Origin: Candidatus Zixiibacteriota bacterium
GTDB taxonomy: Bacteria > Zixibacteria > MSB-5A5 > GN15 > FEB-12
Length of the DNA stretch: 64,000 nt
Reading direction: 5' to 3'
Assembly (NCBI GenBank): GCA_040753875.1
Contig: JBFMDV010000020.1
Span: 48,712 to 112,711 of the forward strand
Positions within the stretch are counted from its first letter, which is position 1; the number at the start of each line of letters is the position of its first letter. Of the stretch, positions 8,076 to 17,490 are shown in pieces. The notes under the pieces were generated by a model. It was given only the letters and a program-made list of their open reading frames with translations, had not been told where the DNA came from and made no database searches. The position numbers were made by a program, and so were the translations under genes.

Positions 8076-10466
8076 TCACATCATATCATCCGGATCGACA
8101 TCGATCACGATCTTGATCGTTGCCGGGAGTTTGAAACGGGGCTCGCGCGCCTCCCACGCGCTCAACAACTGCACCAGCTTCACGGTCTGGTTTGTTTTGA
8201 GCATCAGATGCCTGCGATACCGTTTCCGAAGATGATACATGGGGCACGGCGCAGGTCCGAGCAGACTCGCTTGTATCTTCGCAGTCGTAACATTCGCTCG
8301 CAGTCGTTCGGCAAAATCACGCGCGGCGGATTCGAGTTTGGATTCATTTGCTGCCGAGAGAATGATATTAACCAACCGCACGAAAGGCGGATACGAAGCA
8401 TCCTTGCGGGTCTCGATCTCGCGCTCGTAAAACGAGACATAATCCTGACGGGCGGCATCATCAATAATCGGATTATCCGGCGAATAAGTCTGGATCAGCA
8501 CCTCTCCCGGCTGGTCGGCGCGTCCACTTCGTCCGGCAACCTGAAGCAGGCGCGCAAACGTTTTCTCCGAGGCGCGGAAATCCGGAAGGTCCATCCCCTG
8601 ATCTGCGGACAGGACACCAACAAGCGTGACACCCGGCAGGTCGAGCCCCTTGGTCACCATCTGTGTGCCGAGAAGCAAGTTTTGTTTGCGGTGGGCGAAA
8701 TCGGCCAGGATATGATAGATACTGTGCCGCCCGGAAGCGCTGTCGGAATCGAGCCGGACCGTGAGCGCCTTCGGAAACAAACGGCCGATAGCCTCTTCCA
8801 CCTTCTGCGTTCCTGTGCCCGGATAAAGAAACCGCGAGCTGCTGCATTTTTCGCAACTGTCGTACTGGCTGCGCATGTATTCGCAGTAATGGCACAGCAG
8901 TCGTCTGTGCGTTTTGTGAAACGTGAGGTGCACTTTGCAGTGCGGACAGAGGGGAACATGGCCGCAGTCGTTGCATTTGATCTGTGGTGCGTAGCCACGG
9001 CGGTTGAGATAGAAAATTATCTGCTCCCCTTGCACGAGCCGCTTGTCGGTTTCGTTTTTTAACGGAAGCGAGACAAACGGAAGGTCCCCTTTGGCTCCCT
9101 CGGTCCGCATATCGACAACCCGCACCTGCGGCAGTTTCGATACACCTGGGCGCTGCGTCAGAGTGAGCAGCTTGTAACGCCCGGTCCTGGCATGATAGTA
9201 CGACTCGACCGACGGAGACGCTGAACCGAGAAGAACCGGAATGTTATTGAGTTTGGCCCGCATGATGGCAGAGTCACGGCCATGAAAGCGGGGCGAGGGG
9301 TCATCCTGTTTGTAGGAACTGTCATGTTCTTCGTCAACAATCACGAGGCCGAGATTCGGCAACGGTGCAAACAGCGCGGAGCGCGGGCCTATGGCAATTC
9401 GGTAGTCCCCTCGGCGAACCCCCTGCCAGCTTTGCAGGCGCTCTTTCTCGGTCATGGCGGAGTGGATCACAGTGACTTGGTCGCCGAAAAAACCGCGGAA
9501 ATACGCCAGCGTAGCGCCGGTGAGTGAGATTTCGGGAGTCAGCACCAGCACTGTATATCCCCGCTGGAGAACTTCGTTGGCAAGATGGCAGTACACAAGA
9601 GTTTTGCCGGAACCGGTGATGCCGTGCAGAAGCGAGACACCAAATCCGGAGTCGAGGGCCTGAGTAAGAGAGTCCAATGCGACGCGCTGTTCGGTGGTGA
9701 GTGCTATGTTAACGACGTCGGCTTTTGGTTTGACAAAATCAAGCACTGTTCGCCTGGGCGTTTCGAGTACCGGTTCAAGTATCGAGGCGGCAAGAGCACG
9801 ACGGATATAGTGGTCGCTCCAACCGGACTGTCTCAGTTCCTTGCGAGTGCAGACGCTGTCGAACCGAAGCTGGTCAGCAGGCTCATCGCCGAAAACAACG
9901 CTTAGACTGGCGCCATCGAGTAGGCGATAGCCGACCGATCGGCGTTTCAGAGTGGCGGCGTTGTCATGCCACTCCTCGACAACAACCCCTCTGTCCTGAA
10001 GCTGTCGCCAAAGTGCACGGTCCGCCAGCAATGACTTCAGCGTATCGGTAGGTATCCTCTTTCCGGGTTTGGCCTTCGCTTGGAACTGTAGAGGCAGATG
10101 ACTGATATCACCTGTGCCCCACACCATTGTACTGATTCGGTTTTTCTTAAGTGATGGCGGCAGTGCCGCGGCAAGACAATCGGCCGGATTGGCGAAGTAA
10201 TAGTCGGCTATCCAGAGACAGAGTCTGAATAGCTCCAGCGAGAAATAACTTTGCGGATCAAGTGGGCGGATGATCGGTTTGATCTCGATACGCGGAGGCG
10301 GCTCGGCTGAACCAAGATAATAACCAACCTTTCGCGTCCGCCCAAACGGCACCAGCAGCCGCTGGCCTGGTTCGAGCAGTGACGATCCGTCGCCGACGCG
10401 ATATGTGAACGTACGGCGCATCGGACCGGCCACCGCCACGTTTGCGAATTGCTCCTGAGGACTCAC
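8076..10466 (-). CDS. priA: Primosomal helicase PriA
   Basis: PriA recognises stalled replication forks, unwinds DNA 3'-5' and reloads the primosome. It has the N-terminal DNA-binding domain, a superfamily 2 helicase core with Walker A GITGSGKT and Walker B VDEEHDSS, the paired zinc module (CNDC, CPHC, CHYC, CEKC) and a GTQMVTKGLDLPGV motif. The frame extends to a GTG at 10496, but that start lies inside the terminator of the upstream gene. The GTG at 10466, preceded by GGAG, is preferred and gives 796 residues. Confidence 0.93.
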   Translation of the reverse strand: MSPQEQFANVAVAGPMRRTFTYRVGDGSSLLEPGQRLLVPFGRTRKVGYYLGSAEPPPRIEIKPIIRPLDPQSYFSLELFRLCLWIADYYFANPADCLAAALPPSLKKNRISTMVWGTGDISHLPLQFQAKAKPGKRIPTDTLKSLLADRALWRQLQDRGVVVEEWHDNAATLKRRSVGYRLLDGASLSVVFGDEPADQLRFDSVCTRKELRQSGWSDHYIRRALAASILEPVLETPRRTVLDFVKPKADVVNIALTTEQRVALDSLTQALDSGFGVSLLHGITGSGKTLVYCHLANEVLQRGYTVLVLTPEISLTGATLAYFRGFFGDQVTVIHSAMTEKERLQSWQGVRRGDYRIAIGPRSALFAPLPNLGLVIVDEEHDSSYKQDDPSPRFHGRDSAIMRAKLNNIPVLLGSASPSVESYYHARTGRYKLLTLTQRPGVSKLPQVRVVDMRTEGAKGDLPFVSLPLKNETDKRLVQGEQIIFYLNRRGYAPQIKCNDCGHVPLCPHCKVHLTFHKTHRRLLCHYCEYMRSQYDSCEKCSSSRFLYPGTGTQKVEEAIGRLFPKALTVRLDSDSASGRHSIYHILADFAHRKQNLLLGTQMVTKGLDLPGVTLVGVLSADQGMDLPDFRASEKTFARLLQVAGRSGRADQPGEVLIQTYSPDNPIIDDAARQDYVSFYEREIETRKDASYPPFVRLVNIILSAANESKLESAARDFAERLRANVTTAKIQASLLGPAPCPMYHLRKRYRRHLMLKTNQTVKLVQLLSAWEAREPRFKLPATIKIVIDVDPDDMM

Positions 10467-10480
10467 GGTCTCCAATATAG

Positions 10481-10512
10481 AAAAAGGCAGGCGCACTACC
10501 TGCCTTTATTCG
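10481..10512 (-). terminator. Intrinsic terminator between the TPR gene and priA
   Basis: Read on the minus strand, AAAGGCAGG pairs with CCTGCCTTT across a 7-nt loop and a short T run follows. It lies 28 bases beyond the TPR gene stop and overlaps the longest possible priA reading frame. Confidence 0.75.
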
Positions 10513-10540
10513 AGAAGTCGGAACGGAATGCGATAATCGG

Positions 10541-11917
10541 CTACTTGCCCTTGGCTTCGGCCAGGGCCTGCTTATCTTTCATCCCGAGTTGCTGATATAG
10601 GTCCGCCAGGCGCTGCCAGATCTGTTTGTTGTCCGGCTCCAACGCCACCACCTTCTCGTAGGCGCCGGCGGCATTCTTCCAGTCTTTCAAGTTCAGATAG
10701 CAGTCGCCCACTGAGGTGAAATGCTCGGCGTTCTGGGGTTCGAGCTCGGTAAGCCGGGTGAACGCCGCAAGCGCCTCTTTGAAGTCGTTGCGGATGTAAG
10801 CGATCAGACCATACTGCCCGGCCGCATCGACATCCTTAGGACTGGCATCGAACGCCCGTTTGAAATAAACATAAGAAGAGTCGAAGGCGCTGTTGCGGGC
10901 ATCAGTCCATCGTTTGGCCGCCTCGGTGTTCTTGGCCTCATCAGCCGCGCGGACCGAATCAGTCGCAGTGCGGCCAATCTGATTGTAATAGCGCCCCATG
11001 CCGACCAGGGCATCGCCGTTAGCCGGTGCGATCGCCAGCAGTTCGCGGTACACTGCAACCGCCGAGTCATACTGCCGGCAGTTGTTGAAACAGGCAGCCA
11101 GGTTGTAGAGCGTCACGACCAGTGTCGTATCCTTAGGGGCGTTGACCATCGATTCCCGAAGGTACGGTGCTGCTTCACAGTATTTCCCTGAGCGAATGTA
11201 GGAGTAGGCGACCTCCGAGGCCAGTTTGTCCCGCTCTTTGGCGTTCACCATGGCCTTGGTCAGCCATTTCACACCGGACTCGTTGTCCCCCTTGTATTCG
11301 TAGACAGTCCCAAGCGCAACATACGGCAGATAGTTGGTGGAGTCCAGTATGACCGCCAGGGTCATGTTGTCGATACAGGAATCCATCTGGGCATCGATCT
11401 TCTTCTGATAGAACGCGATAGTAGTGCTGTCGGACTCTGACTCTTTAGCCTTCAGGTCCTCTTCGATCCGATTGAGCTGGCCAACACCATCGTTGTACAG
11501 ATTGCGCCAGTTAAGCACTATGAGTGAGTCGATCACGCTGGCCTTGTCGCAATCACCCTTGTACTTGGCCTTGACTTCTTTGCTGGCGCAAGCTATCCGA
11601 AGAGAATCCCGGTAGGCAACCAGCTTGCTGATTGGTTCCCGTTTGGCTTTCAGATCGGCTGTGGTCTTGGCATAGTCATCCTGAATGAGGCACATCAGGT
11701 ACAGGCCTTCAGAATGCGGGCCATAGTGCATGAACAGAGAGTCCAGCATATAGACAGCGTTGGCGTTCCGCTCTTTGGTGTGGTACGAGAACTCGATCTT
11801 GGCCGTCTTGATGTAAGCGCTTTCGGGGAGTTTGCGCCCCTTTGGGGGCGCAGCGACACTGCCGACCGCAACAGCGCTCATCAACAGCACCACAAGCCCT
11901 TTGGTCATCAATTTCAA
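10541..11917 (-). CDS. Secreted or periplasmic tetratricopeptide-repeat protein
   Basis: A 458-residue protein with an N-terminal signal peptide (KLMTKGLVVLLMSAVAVGSVAA). TPR units can be read in the C-terminal half: near residue 205 (LPYVALGTVYEYKGDNESGVKWL), then three or four more ending with the repeat around ENAEHFTSVGDCYLNLKDWKNAAGAY. TPRs bind partner proteins; the partner is unknown. The start is TTG at 11917, 7 bases after a full AGGAGG, a better fit than the in-frame ATG at 11908. The terminator at 10481-10512 suggests a single-gene unit. Confidence 0.8.
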   Translation of the reverse strand: MKLMTKGLVVLLMSAVAVGSVAAPPKGRKLPESAYIKTAKIEFSYHTKERNANAVYMLDSLFMHYGPHSEGLYLMCLIQDDYAKTTADLKAKREPISKLVAYRDSLRIACASKEVKAKYKGDCDKASVIDSLIVLNWRNLYNDGVGQLNRIEEDLKAKESESDSTTIAFYQKKIDAQMDSCIDNMTLAVILDSTNYLPYVALGTVYEYKGDNESGVKWLTKAMVNAKERDKLASEVAYSYIRSGKYCEAAPYLRESMVNAPKDTTLVVTLYNLAACFNNCRQYDSAVAVYRELLAIAPANGDALVGMGRYYNQIGRTATDSVRAADEAKNTEAAKRWTDARNSAFDSSYVYFKRAFDASPKDVDAAGQYGLIAYIRNDFKEALAAFTRLTELEPQNAEHFTSVGDCYLNLKDWKNAAGAYEKVVALEPDNKQIWQRLADLYQQLGMKDKQALAEAKGK

Positions 11918-12002
11918 TTCGTTACCTCCTGTACATGTCCGAATCGCACAAAAATCTCGGCGAATGTAACTCTTTTCACAAGCCTTGTCAACGACTGCCG
12001 TC

Positions 12003-13376
12003 TTATCGGTTGGTGAACCGAACCGAGTATCTAACTATCGTCGTGTCATTAGGTTTCACCGGCACGCTGAAAACAAGGGTCTGGGCGTCTTTCTTTTTGT
12101 ATTCGAAGTTCGCTTTGGTGACTTCCCATATCCCCCAGAGCTTCTTTTCTACTTTGATATTTACCGCTTCACTCTTGTGGTTGCGCAGTTCGTCCTCGTA
12201 ATCCCGGTCCTCGACCGTGGATGAGGCGCGAGTTTGGTTGACCAGACGCTCCTCGGCGGAGATATCGAACGCATAGCCAACCTTCACATCCAATTCCTCG
12301 TCCTTGGGGGTATGGTCAATCTGATCCTCGCCAAGCAGAACCAGGGAACCGTCATCATCGGCCTTGAAAACCCGAACCCGCCCACCCGGCAACGGCATGC
12401 CAAGCCCGGCTTGCTGCGAGTTCTTGAACTTAACCGCCACTTTCACCTGATCCGGATTCTGTTCCGGTTGAAACAGATATTCTTTCTGAACGGTGGCCGT
12501 AGCCGGTTCAAAGAGAGCGATCTGCTTGATCTCCCGATCGGAGACGGTGGCTTTTCGGGGGAGTGTATACATGTGGTACTCGAAGAATGCCTTTTCCTCG
12601 AAACCGGCCGCGCCATCGGCCATCGGGGCCGCCTTGGACGTTAGCATTCTAAACTCTCGTTCCGGCCGGATCCGACTGATATCCCCGGCAATCAGGCGAA
12701 GTTTGGCATCGGTGTATGTCTTGCCGGAGTTATTGGTAATGGAGGACCACCCCGAAAGACCGAGCTTTGTCTCCGTCTTGTCCAGTACTCCCACGTACTC
12801 GGCGCTCCAGTTGAGGCCGGAGGTCTGGTACCCGACCCGGCACGGAATGGCGCCTTCGGTGTTGGACTGGTATTTCCAGAACAGCGTCGGACGAGTGATC
12901 AGCCCCTCGGGAAGCGCGGGGAAGTTGACCTCGGTAACATTCCCGAGAAGGACAATCTTGACTTTGCCCTCCTTGTTGCGAAGAGTCACGGCTCCGCCGG
13001 AACTGGCCAGAAGGGTACCCGTGTACAGCTTCCCTTCCTTGTCGATCAGCTCGATCTCCTTGTCGATGTACTTGTTATACATCTGGTCCGGGCTGACCAG
13101 GTCGTAGGCATAATTCTGTTCGAGAATCGTGACACTGGAGCCGGATTTGAGCACCTCGAACCGGACCGAACTAGCATCGATCTGGCTGGGGACATCGCGG
13201 AACTGTATCTGATCCACCCCCTTTTTGAATTGAAGCTGTCGGGATTCGCTGACAACGCCGAGGTTGCTGTTATACACGGTGACGGTGAGATCGTCGGCCA
13301 ACGCCCCTCCGCCCAAAGCCACTGCTACCAGAGGCACGGCGACAGCAGCAAAACCCGGAACAAACCCTCGTTTCAT
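12003..13376 (-). CDS. Exported DUF4139 domain protein
   Basis: A 457-residue protein with a signal peptide (about 1-27). The opening LTVTVYNSNLGVVSESRQL, the FRDVPSQIDASSVRF block, the central beta-rich region (CRVGYQTSGLNWSAEYVG) and the closing IRYSVRFTNR strand match the DUF4139 family. The biochemical role of that family is not established. An AAGGAG site precedes the ATG. Intergenic spacing on both sides suggests an independent transcript. Confidence 0.78.
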   Translation of the reverse strand: MKRGFVPGFAAVAVPLVAVALGGGALADDLTVTVYNSNLGVVSESRQLQFKKGVDQIQFRDVPSQIDASSVRFEVLKSGSSVTILEQNYAYDLVSPDQMYNKYIDKEIELIDKEGKLYTGTLLASSGGAVTLRNKEGKVKIVLLGNVTEVNFPALPEGLITRPTLFWKYQSNTEGAIPCRVGYQTSGLNWSAEYVGVLDKTETKLGLSGWSSITNNSGKTYTDAKLRLIAGDISRIRPEREFRMLTSKAAPMADGAAGFEEKAFFEYHMYTLPRKATVSDREIKQIALFEPATATVQKEYLFQPEQNPDQVKVAVKFKNSQQAGLGMPLPGGRVRVFKADDDGSLVLLGEDQIDHTPKDEELDVKVGYAFDISAEERLVNQTRASSTVEDRDYEDELRNHKSEAVNIKVEKKLWGIWEVTKANFEYKKKDAQTLVFSVPVKPNDTTIVRYSVRFTNR

Positions 13377-13492
13377 AGCATCTACTCCTTATACATGCCA
13401 GCTCGTCAATCCACCCAGCCCGTATCCGTACGGACTGTTTCATCGCTCTTGTCCTCAATACCGATCGAGGAATAATATCTTCCCGAATTGAC

Positions 13493-14437
13493 TCACGGTT
13501 TCAGCGGTAAGGCGACAAATCGCGCCACCGTTTCCTCGATCCGTGTCTGAACTTCTCCGGCCGAGGGTGCCAATGCCAGAGCGGTAAACTGCCCACGCGC
13601 CGGTTCTATCCGTTCGAAAATCTGAGTGTACAAGCTATAGATAATCTCGAGGCTAAGTTGATAGCGCGGCTCCAGGTACCTTTTGATGGAATCAATGGTG
13701 CGGCGGGCCCGGCGCTGATAGTACGCTCCTATCCGAACATACGTGCACACCAGATCCCGGAAGCTGGGGGTAGGTTCTCCACCGGATGCCACCTGTCTCA
13801 CTTCCGAGTGAGTAAGCCCATGTCGAGTTACGATGTCATCGGAAAAGTAGTTGAGTCCGGCTTTCTGATCTTTCTCAAAATCCCGAAGGATATGCACGAT
13901 GTACGAGAAAATGGCCAGACGCCGCGCGGCCAGACGGATATCGTAGGTCGGACGCCGGAATCCCGCACCGTTGTTACTGATTCCACAGAGGTGCATGAAA
14001 ATCGAGGCGGGCGCCACAGCGGCACCTTCGGAATATCGCAGGAATTCAGCGAATGTAGCGAAGCCGTTGTGGGTCAGGTCGAAGATCATAGCCTTGCCGA
14101 GCCGTTCCCATGGCCAGAGCGGCAGGTCGAATCGTTCCAGCGTGTCATAGAACTCGGTATGATACTCATCGGTCGGTTCACGCCTTCGCACCATGCCGAG
14201 CCAACCGTTGATGAGACCTGCCAGTTGCGCTGCCTCGCGTGAGTCAATGGGACCGGCCGACGACTTGCGGTCATCGACCAGGTCATCGATTCGCCGCATG
14301 GAGCGATAACAGACCCTGAACGCCTGATAGCGGTCATCATCCCAGAAACGCGCCGCGATATCCAGAATCGGATTGGTCAGAATCTGGCTGAAATCGAGGT
14401 GCGGTGCAAAGTCGAGCATGAGCTTGGATTCGGCCAT
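13493..14437 (-). CDS. Squalene/phytoene synthase family protein
   Basis: These enzymes join two prenyl diphosphates head to head, giving squalene, phytoene or presqualene diphosphate. The 314-residue protein has the first aspartate-rich motif as MRRIDDLVDD near residue 48 and the second in the ILRDFEKDQKAGLNYFSDD stretch near 190. Length and helical character fit the family. The product cannot be read from sequence; hopanoid-type HpnC/HpnD proteins and carotenoid enzymes are equally possible. An alternative start is the methionine at 14419. No other isoprenoid gene is adjacent, though ispE lies 11 kb away. Confidence 0.82.
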   Translation of the reverse strand: MAESKLMLDFAPHLDFSQILTNPILDIAARFWDDDRYQAFRVCYRSMRRIDDLVDDRKSSAGPIDSREAAQLAGLINGWLGMVRRREPTDEYHTEFYDTLERFDLPLWPWERLGKAMIFDLTHNGFATFAEFLRYSEGAAVAPASIFMHLCGISNNGAGFRRPTYDIRLAARRLAIFSYIVHILRDFEKDQKAGLNYFSDDIVTRHGLTHSEVRQVASGGEPTPSFRDLVCTYVRIGAYYQRRARRTIDSIKRYLEPRYQLSLEIIYSLYTQIFERIEPARGQFTALALAPSAGEVQTRIEETVARFVALPLKP

Positions 14438-14518
14438 AAATCGGTGAAGAATATAGTGGTTATGGGCAAGCGGGGAAATGTATATTTATCGTCGATGCGG
14501 GTGGTGAAAACGAAGGGA

Positions 14519-14566
14519 GAGATTGCTTCGGCTTGTCACGCGTGACGCGTGACTCCTCGCAATGAC
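14519..14566. repeat. GATTGCTTCG...CGCAATGAC palindromic repeat
   Basis: The ends GATTGCTTCG and CTCGCAATGAC match, in inverted orientation, the copies at 15786-15824, 15841-15884 and 45181-45229. The middle carries GTCACGCGTGAC with a second overlapping copy of GTCACGCGT. It lies just before the glycosyltransferase start. Confidence 0.65.
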
Positions 14567-14574
14567 GGAAGACT

Positions 14575-15771
14575 ATGGCCGAGAGATTTCGACTGCTCAT
14601 ATTGACCCACAACTTCCCCCGCTTCCAGGGTGACTTTGCGGGCGTCTTCATTCATCTGCTGGCCAGGCGGCTGACAGACCATGGAATCGATCCTGTGATC
14701 CTGGCTCCACATGATCCGGGCGCACTTGAATATGAGAAATGGGACAATGTCACGATCTATCGTTTCCGCTACGCCAAACGCGACGAGGATGAGTCAATCG
14801 CCTATCGCGGCAATATGCACCAGTTGGTGCTCGGCTCGGTGACCGGCATTTTCAAATTCAAGGCCTTTCTCGATGCCTACCGCGAAGCAGCGTTTCGGAT
14901 TATCGACACGGAACGAATCAGTGTTGTCGCCGGGCACTGGTTGATCCCATCGGGGATCGTGATGAAAAGCATCGAGGCAAAATTCCATTTGCCGATGATT
15001 CTCTCTTCGCACGGTACCGATATCCGACTGATGTCGAAATACTTGCAGATGGCGCGGCGCTATTTTCACAGTTTCTTCCCGAAATTGAAAGCCTGGACCG
15101 TGGTTTCATCATACCTTCGAGATGAGATTCTCCGTGTCGAACCAACCCTGGCCCCGATTCTCCAGATCTTGCCGTTACCGCATGATGAGACACTTTTCTA
15201 CCGGGACGAAAATATTGCTCGCGAGCCAAACCTCGTCGTAGCAGTAACGCGTTTCGCCGAGCAGAAACGGGTGGGGCATTTGATACGAGCTTTTGCACTG
15301 GTGACCGAGCAGCAACCGAAAGCCCGGCTCGAATTGTACGCCTCAGGCCCGATGCAGGCGGAGATTGAAGCGTTGATTGCCAAGCTCGGCCTGAAGGAGA
15401 CTGTGACTATATTCGCGCCGATTCCGCAGGAGCAACTTCGGACAGTGTACAACCGCGCCGGAATGGTGGTGCTGAACTCGTTTCAGGAAGGGTTCGGACT
15501 TGCCTTATCCGAAGCGATGCTCTGCGGCGCACCGGTGATCGGCGTAGCGTCGGGAGGGATAGTTGATATCATTCGTCACGACGACACCGGCCTTCTCGTC
15601 CCGCCGGACAATGTCGATGCGCTGACAAAGGCGATGCTACGCGTGATGTCCGATGACCCGCTGCGCAGCTGTCTGGCGGTCAATGGTCATGAGTTTGCGT
15701 TGAAATCGTACGCCTCAGGTCCACTGGCGGCGAAGTTCGCGGAGTTGGTGAGGGGGGCGAGAAGGTTGTAG
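14575..15771 (+). CDS. GT4-family glycosyltransferase
   Basis: A 398-residue GT-B fold enzyme that would transfer a sugar from a nucleotide-sugar donor. The N-terminal half opens LLILTHNFPRFQGDFAGVF and holds SSHGTDIRL. The C-terminal half shows AVTRFAEQKRVGHLI, the EX7E-type donor motif NSFQEGFGLALSEAM, then GAPVIGVASGGIVDII and the phosphate-contacting end of the family. Acceptor and sugar are unknown. No clear Shine-Dalgarno site is seen; the region before the ATG is occupied by a palindromic repeat. The gene is isolated. Confidence 0.85.
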   Translation: MAERFRLLILTHNFPRFQGDFAGVFIHLLARRLTDHGIDPVILAPHDPGALEYEKWDNVTIYRFRYAKRDEDESIAYRGNMHQLVLGSVTGIFKFKAFLDAYREAAFRIIDTERISVVAGHWLIPSGIVMKSIEAKFHLPMILSSHGTDIRLMSKYLQMARRYFHSFFPKLKAWTVVSSYLRDEILRVEPTLAPILQILPLPHDETLFYRDENIAREPNLVVAVTRFAEQKRVGHLIRAFALVTEQQPKARLELYASGPMQAEIEALIAKLGLKETVTIFAPIPQEQLRTVYNRAGMVVLNSFQEGFGLALSEAMLCGAPVIGVASGGIVDIIRHDDTGLLVPPDNVDALTKAMLRVMSDDPLRSCLAVNGHEFALKSYASGPLAAKFAELVRGARRL

Positions 15772-15785
15772 GCATTCCCCTCAAA

Positions 15786-15884
15786 GTCATTGCGAGGCGC
15801 TTCGCCGAAGCAATCTCGCCCGACTGCCATGCCAATGAATCCGAGATTGCTTCGCCGCCGCGAAGCGCGCCGTCTCGCAATGAC
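15786..15884. repeat. Inverted pair of GTCATTGCGAGG repeats
   Basis: The first copy (15786-15824) runs GTCATTGCGAGGCGCTTCGC to CAATCTCG. The second (15841-15884) has the opposite orientation, GAGATTGCTTCG to CTCGCAATGAC. Each copy is itself palindromic, and the pair is separated by 16 bases. Confidence 0.75.
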
Positions 15885-15910
15885 TCACATATCTCATACG
15901 GCTTTAGCAT

Positions 15911-16002
15911 GTGCCGCACCTAACAGGTGCGAATAAAGGGAGGGTCCGCCCGGTGGTGTACATCCAATATCGTCGAATTCACACCTGTTAGGTGTGGCAC
16001 CG
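15911..16002. repeat. Inverted pair of CACCT palindromes at the methyltransferase 3' end
   Basis: GTGCCGCACCTAACAGGTGC (15911-15930) and its near-complement around CACACCTGTTAGGTGTGGCA (15980-15999) face each other across about 50 bases. The second copy supplies the last four codons and the TAA stop of the methyltransferase gene. Confidence 0.75.
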
Positions 16003-16680
16003 AATAGGGTGCTTCACTAATTCACAAAACAGACTCGACTCATCCACCTCAACAATCGAGATGTCTGCATCAAGTCCTGTAGTCAACGCACGAAATTGCT
16101 GTTCGCTGACGGTTGTAGCGGTGAAACCATCTTTGCAGACGATGTTGCCATCGCGGGTTTTGTCCTCATCGATCTCGCCGAGCAGTCCGGCGGCAGCCTG
16201 CAGGCGGAACCACTCGAGGCGGTGCTCCCAGAATTTCGCGGAGTAAGTGGAGAACAGAAGCTTCCCCACTGTTTTGGTGACGCGGAGGGACTCGACAATC
16301 AGCGTGCGTTGGTCAACATGAAACGCCGAAATGCCGTTCTGAATGCAGACGATCAGGTCAAAGCAGTTGTCGGAAAAGCCGAGATGAGCGGCATCCATCT
16401 GGGCGAGGTGGTAGTTTGGAATCTCGGCGAGCCGCTGGCGGGCGAGTGTCAAACTGGCGAGCGAGATGTCCACGCCGATGACGGTGGCGGCTCGCTGCAC
16501 AAGCGCGGGCAGGGTGCGGCCGTAGCCGCAGCCGAGATCGAGAACGGCGTCGCCCGGATGGATATGCGAAAGGACGTGGTTCAGTTCGGCATCGAGGTAC
16601 TGCCGCACGCGCGGGGTAGCGAGGTCATAGACCTTGATCAGCCGTTCGGCAGCGAGTTTTTGGGAGTAGTAGGAGGGCAT
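15988..16680 (-). CDS. Class I SAM-dependent methyltransferase
   Basis: A 230-residue protein with the S-adenosylmethionine pocket VLDLGCGYGRTL near residue 45 (motif I), VIGVDISLASL (post I) and FDLIVCIQNGISAF (motif II). Closest in type to small-molecule methyltransferases of the methyltransf_11/25 kind; substrate unknown. The C-terminus ends CHT with the stop inside a palindromic repeat, so the native end may have been rewritten by repeat insertion. The ribosome site is weak. Confidence 0.8.
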   Translation of the reverse strand: MPSYYSQKLAAERLIKVYDLATPRVRQYLDAELNHVLSHIHPGDAVLDLGCGYGRTLPALVQRAATVIGVDISLASLTLARQRLAEIPNYHLAQMDAAHLGFSDNCFDLIVCIQNGISAFHVDQRTLIVESLRVTKTVGKLLFSTYSAKFWEHRLEWFRLQAAAGLLGEIDEDKTRDGNIVCKDGFTATTVSEQQFRALTTGLDADISIVEVDESSLFCELVKHPIRCHT

Positions 16681-16732
16681 GGTGGGGCTGGTCTAGAGCA
16701 TTCATACAAGAGTTTGACGACCACTGGGCAGA

Positions 16733-17401
16733 TTACCGAAAGCCACGGAATCTCCTCTTCAGACGTTCCCCAGTCTTTAGACGACGAGACCTCGCACTCG
16801 CTGTAAGCCCGTGGTCAGGGAGTTTTGCATGACAGACTTCGCAAAGGAGTCTGAGGTTTTCAATCCTATGATTCCCTTCCTTTTGAGACCGTGGTTTGTC
16901 ATGGTGTACGTGGAACGGAACCGAAGATCTTTCTGCACTGCGGCCGCATTCCTCGCACCTGTTTCCTGCTCTTTGAAACACCCTCCGCCTTCTCTCCTCC
17001 CAATCAGGAGGATAGTCGACGAACTCCGAAAAAACCTGGTCAAGCCCTCCATCAATCTTCGCGATTTCGGCCACTATTTGCCGTATATCGGATTCAGCCA
17101 GCCCCCTGAGTTTCCTGCACTTCTCCTCGCTAGCCCCTTTTGCAAATAAAAAGGCGAGGAAGGCCACAATGATGCCAAAACCAGGGTGCAGGAACGCCAT
17201 TGTCGCAAGTGATATCGCCGCCGCTGACAACATTCTGAGTACGATGTGGGGATCGGACGGGTTTTCAAGGAGCTTCTTCTTGTTGCGAAGCTTCGCAAGG
17301 CGGGAGTACCGTGCTTCAATGCACTCCGCGCACGCCACCTTGCCGTTTCGGAGGAGATTGCCCGGACCTTTCCAATTACCACATAGTATACAGGTTGGCA
17401 A
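16733..17401 (-). CDS. Membrane-associated HNH endonuclease-like protein with N-terminal zinc ribbon
   Basis: A 222-residue protein. Residues 1-30 carry two CxxC pairs (CILC and CAEC), a zinc ribbon. Residues 57-88 are strongly hydrophobic and could form one or two membrane helices. The C-terminal part (about 145-200) is an HNH domain with CEEC, VHHDKPRSQKEGNHRIENL and CEVCH. HNH domains are metal-dependent nucleases found in restriction, homing and repair. A membrane-bound one with a zinc ribbon is uncommon, and the role is unknown. The start is TTG at 17401. It neighbours a lipoprotein gene on the same strand. Confidence 0.7.
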   Translation of the reverse strand: MPTCILCGNWKGPGNLLRNGKVACAECIEARYSRLAKLRNKKKLLENPSDPHIVLRMLSAAAISLATMAFLHPGFGIIVAFLAFLFAKGASEEKCRKLRGLAESDIRQIVAEIAKIDGGLDQVFSEFVDYPPDWEERRRRVFQRAGNRCEECGRSAERSSVPFHVHHDKPRSQKEGNHRIENLRLLCEVCHAKLPDHGLTASARSRRLKTGERLKRRFRGFR

Positions 17402-17490
17402 TTCTTCACTCGCGGTTATCTGAGCGTGTTGAATTACTTAATGGCCTCGACCCTAGTGCCCACAGGGAAACCGTATCCAAAGCAGGTCTT

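Noticed and set aside
10467..10496. priA start at GTG 10496
   Set aside because: The first ten codons would lie in the stem of the upstream gene's terminator and no ribosome site precedes them; GTG 10466 with GGAG is preferred.
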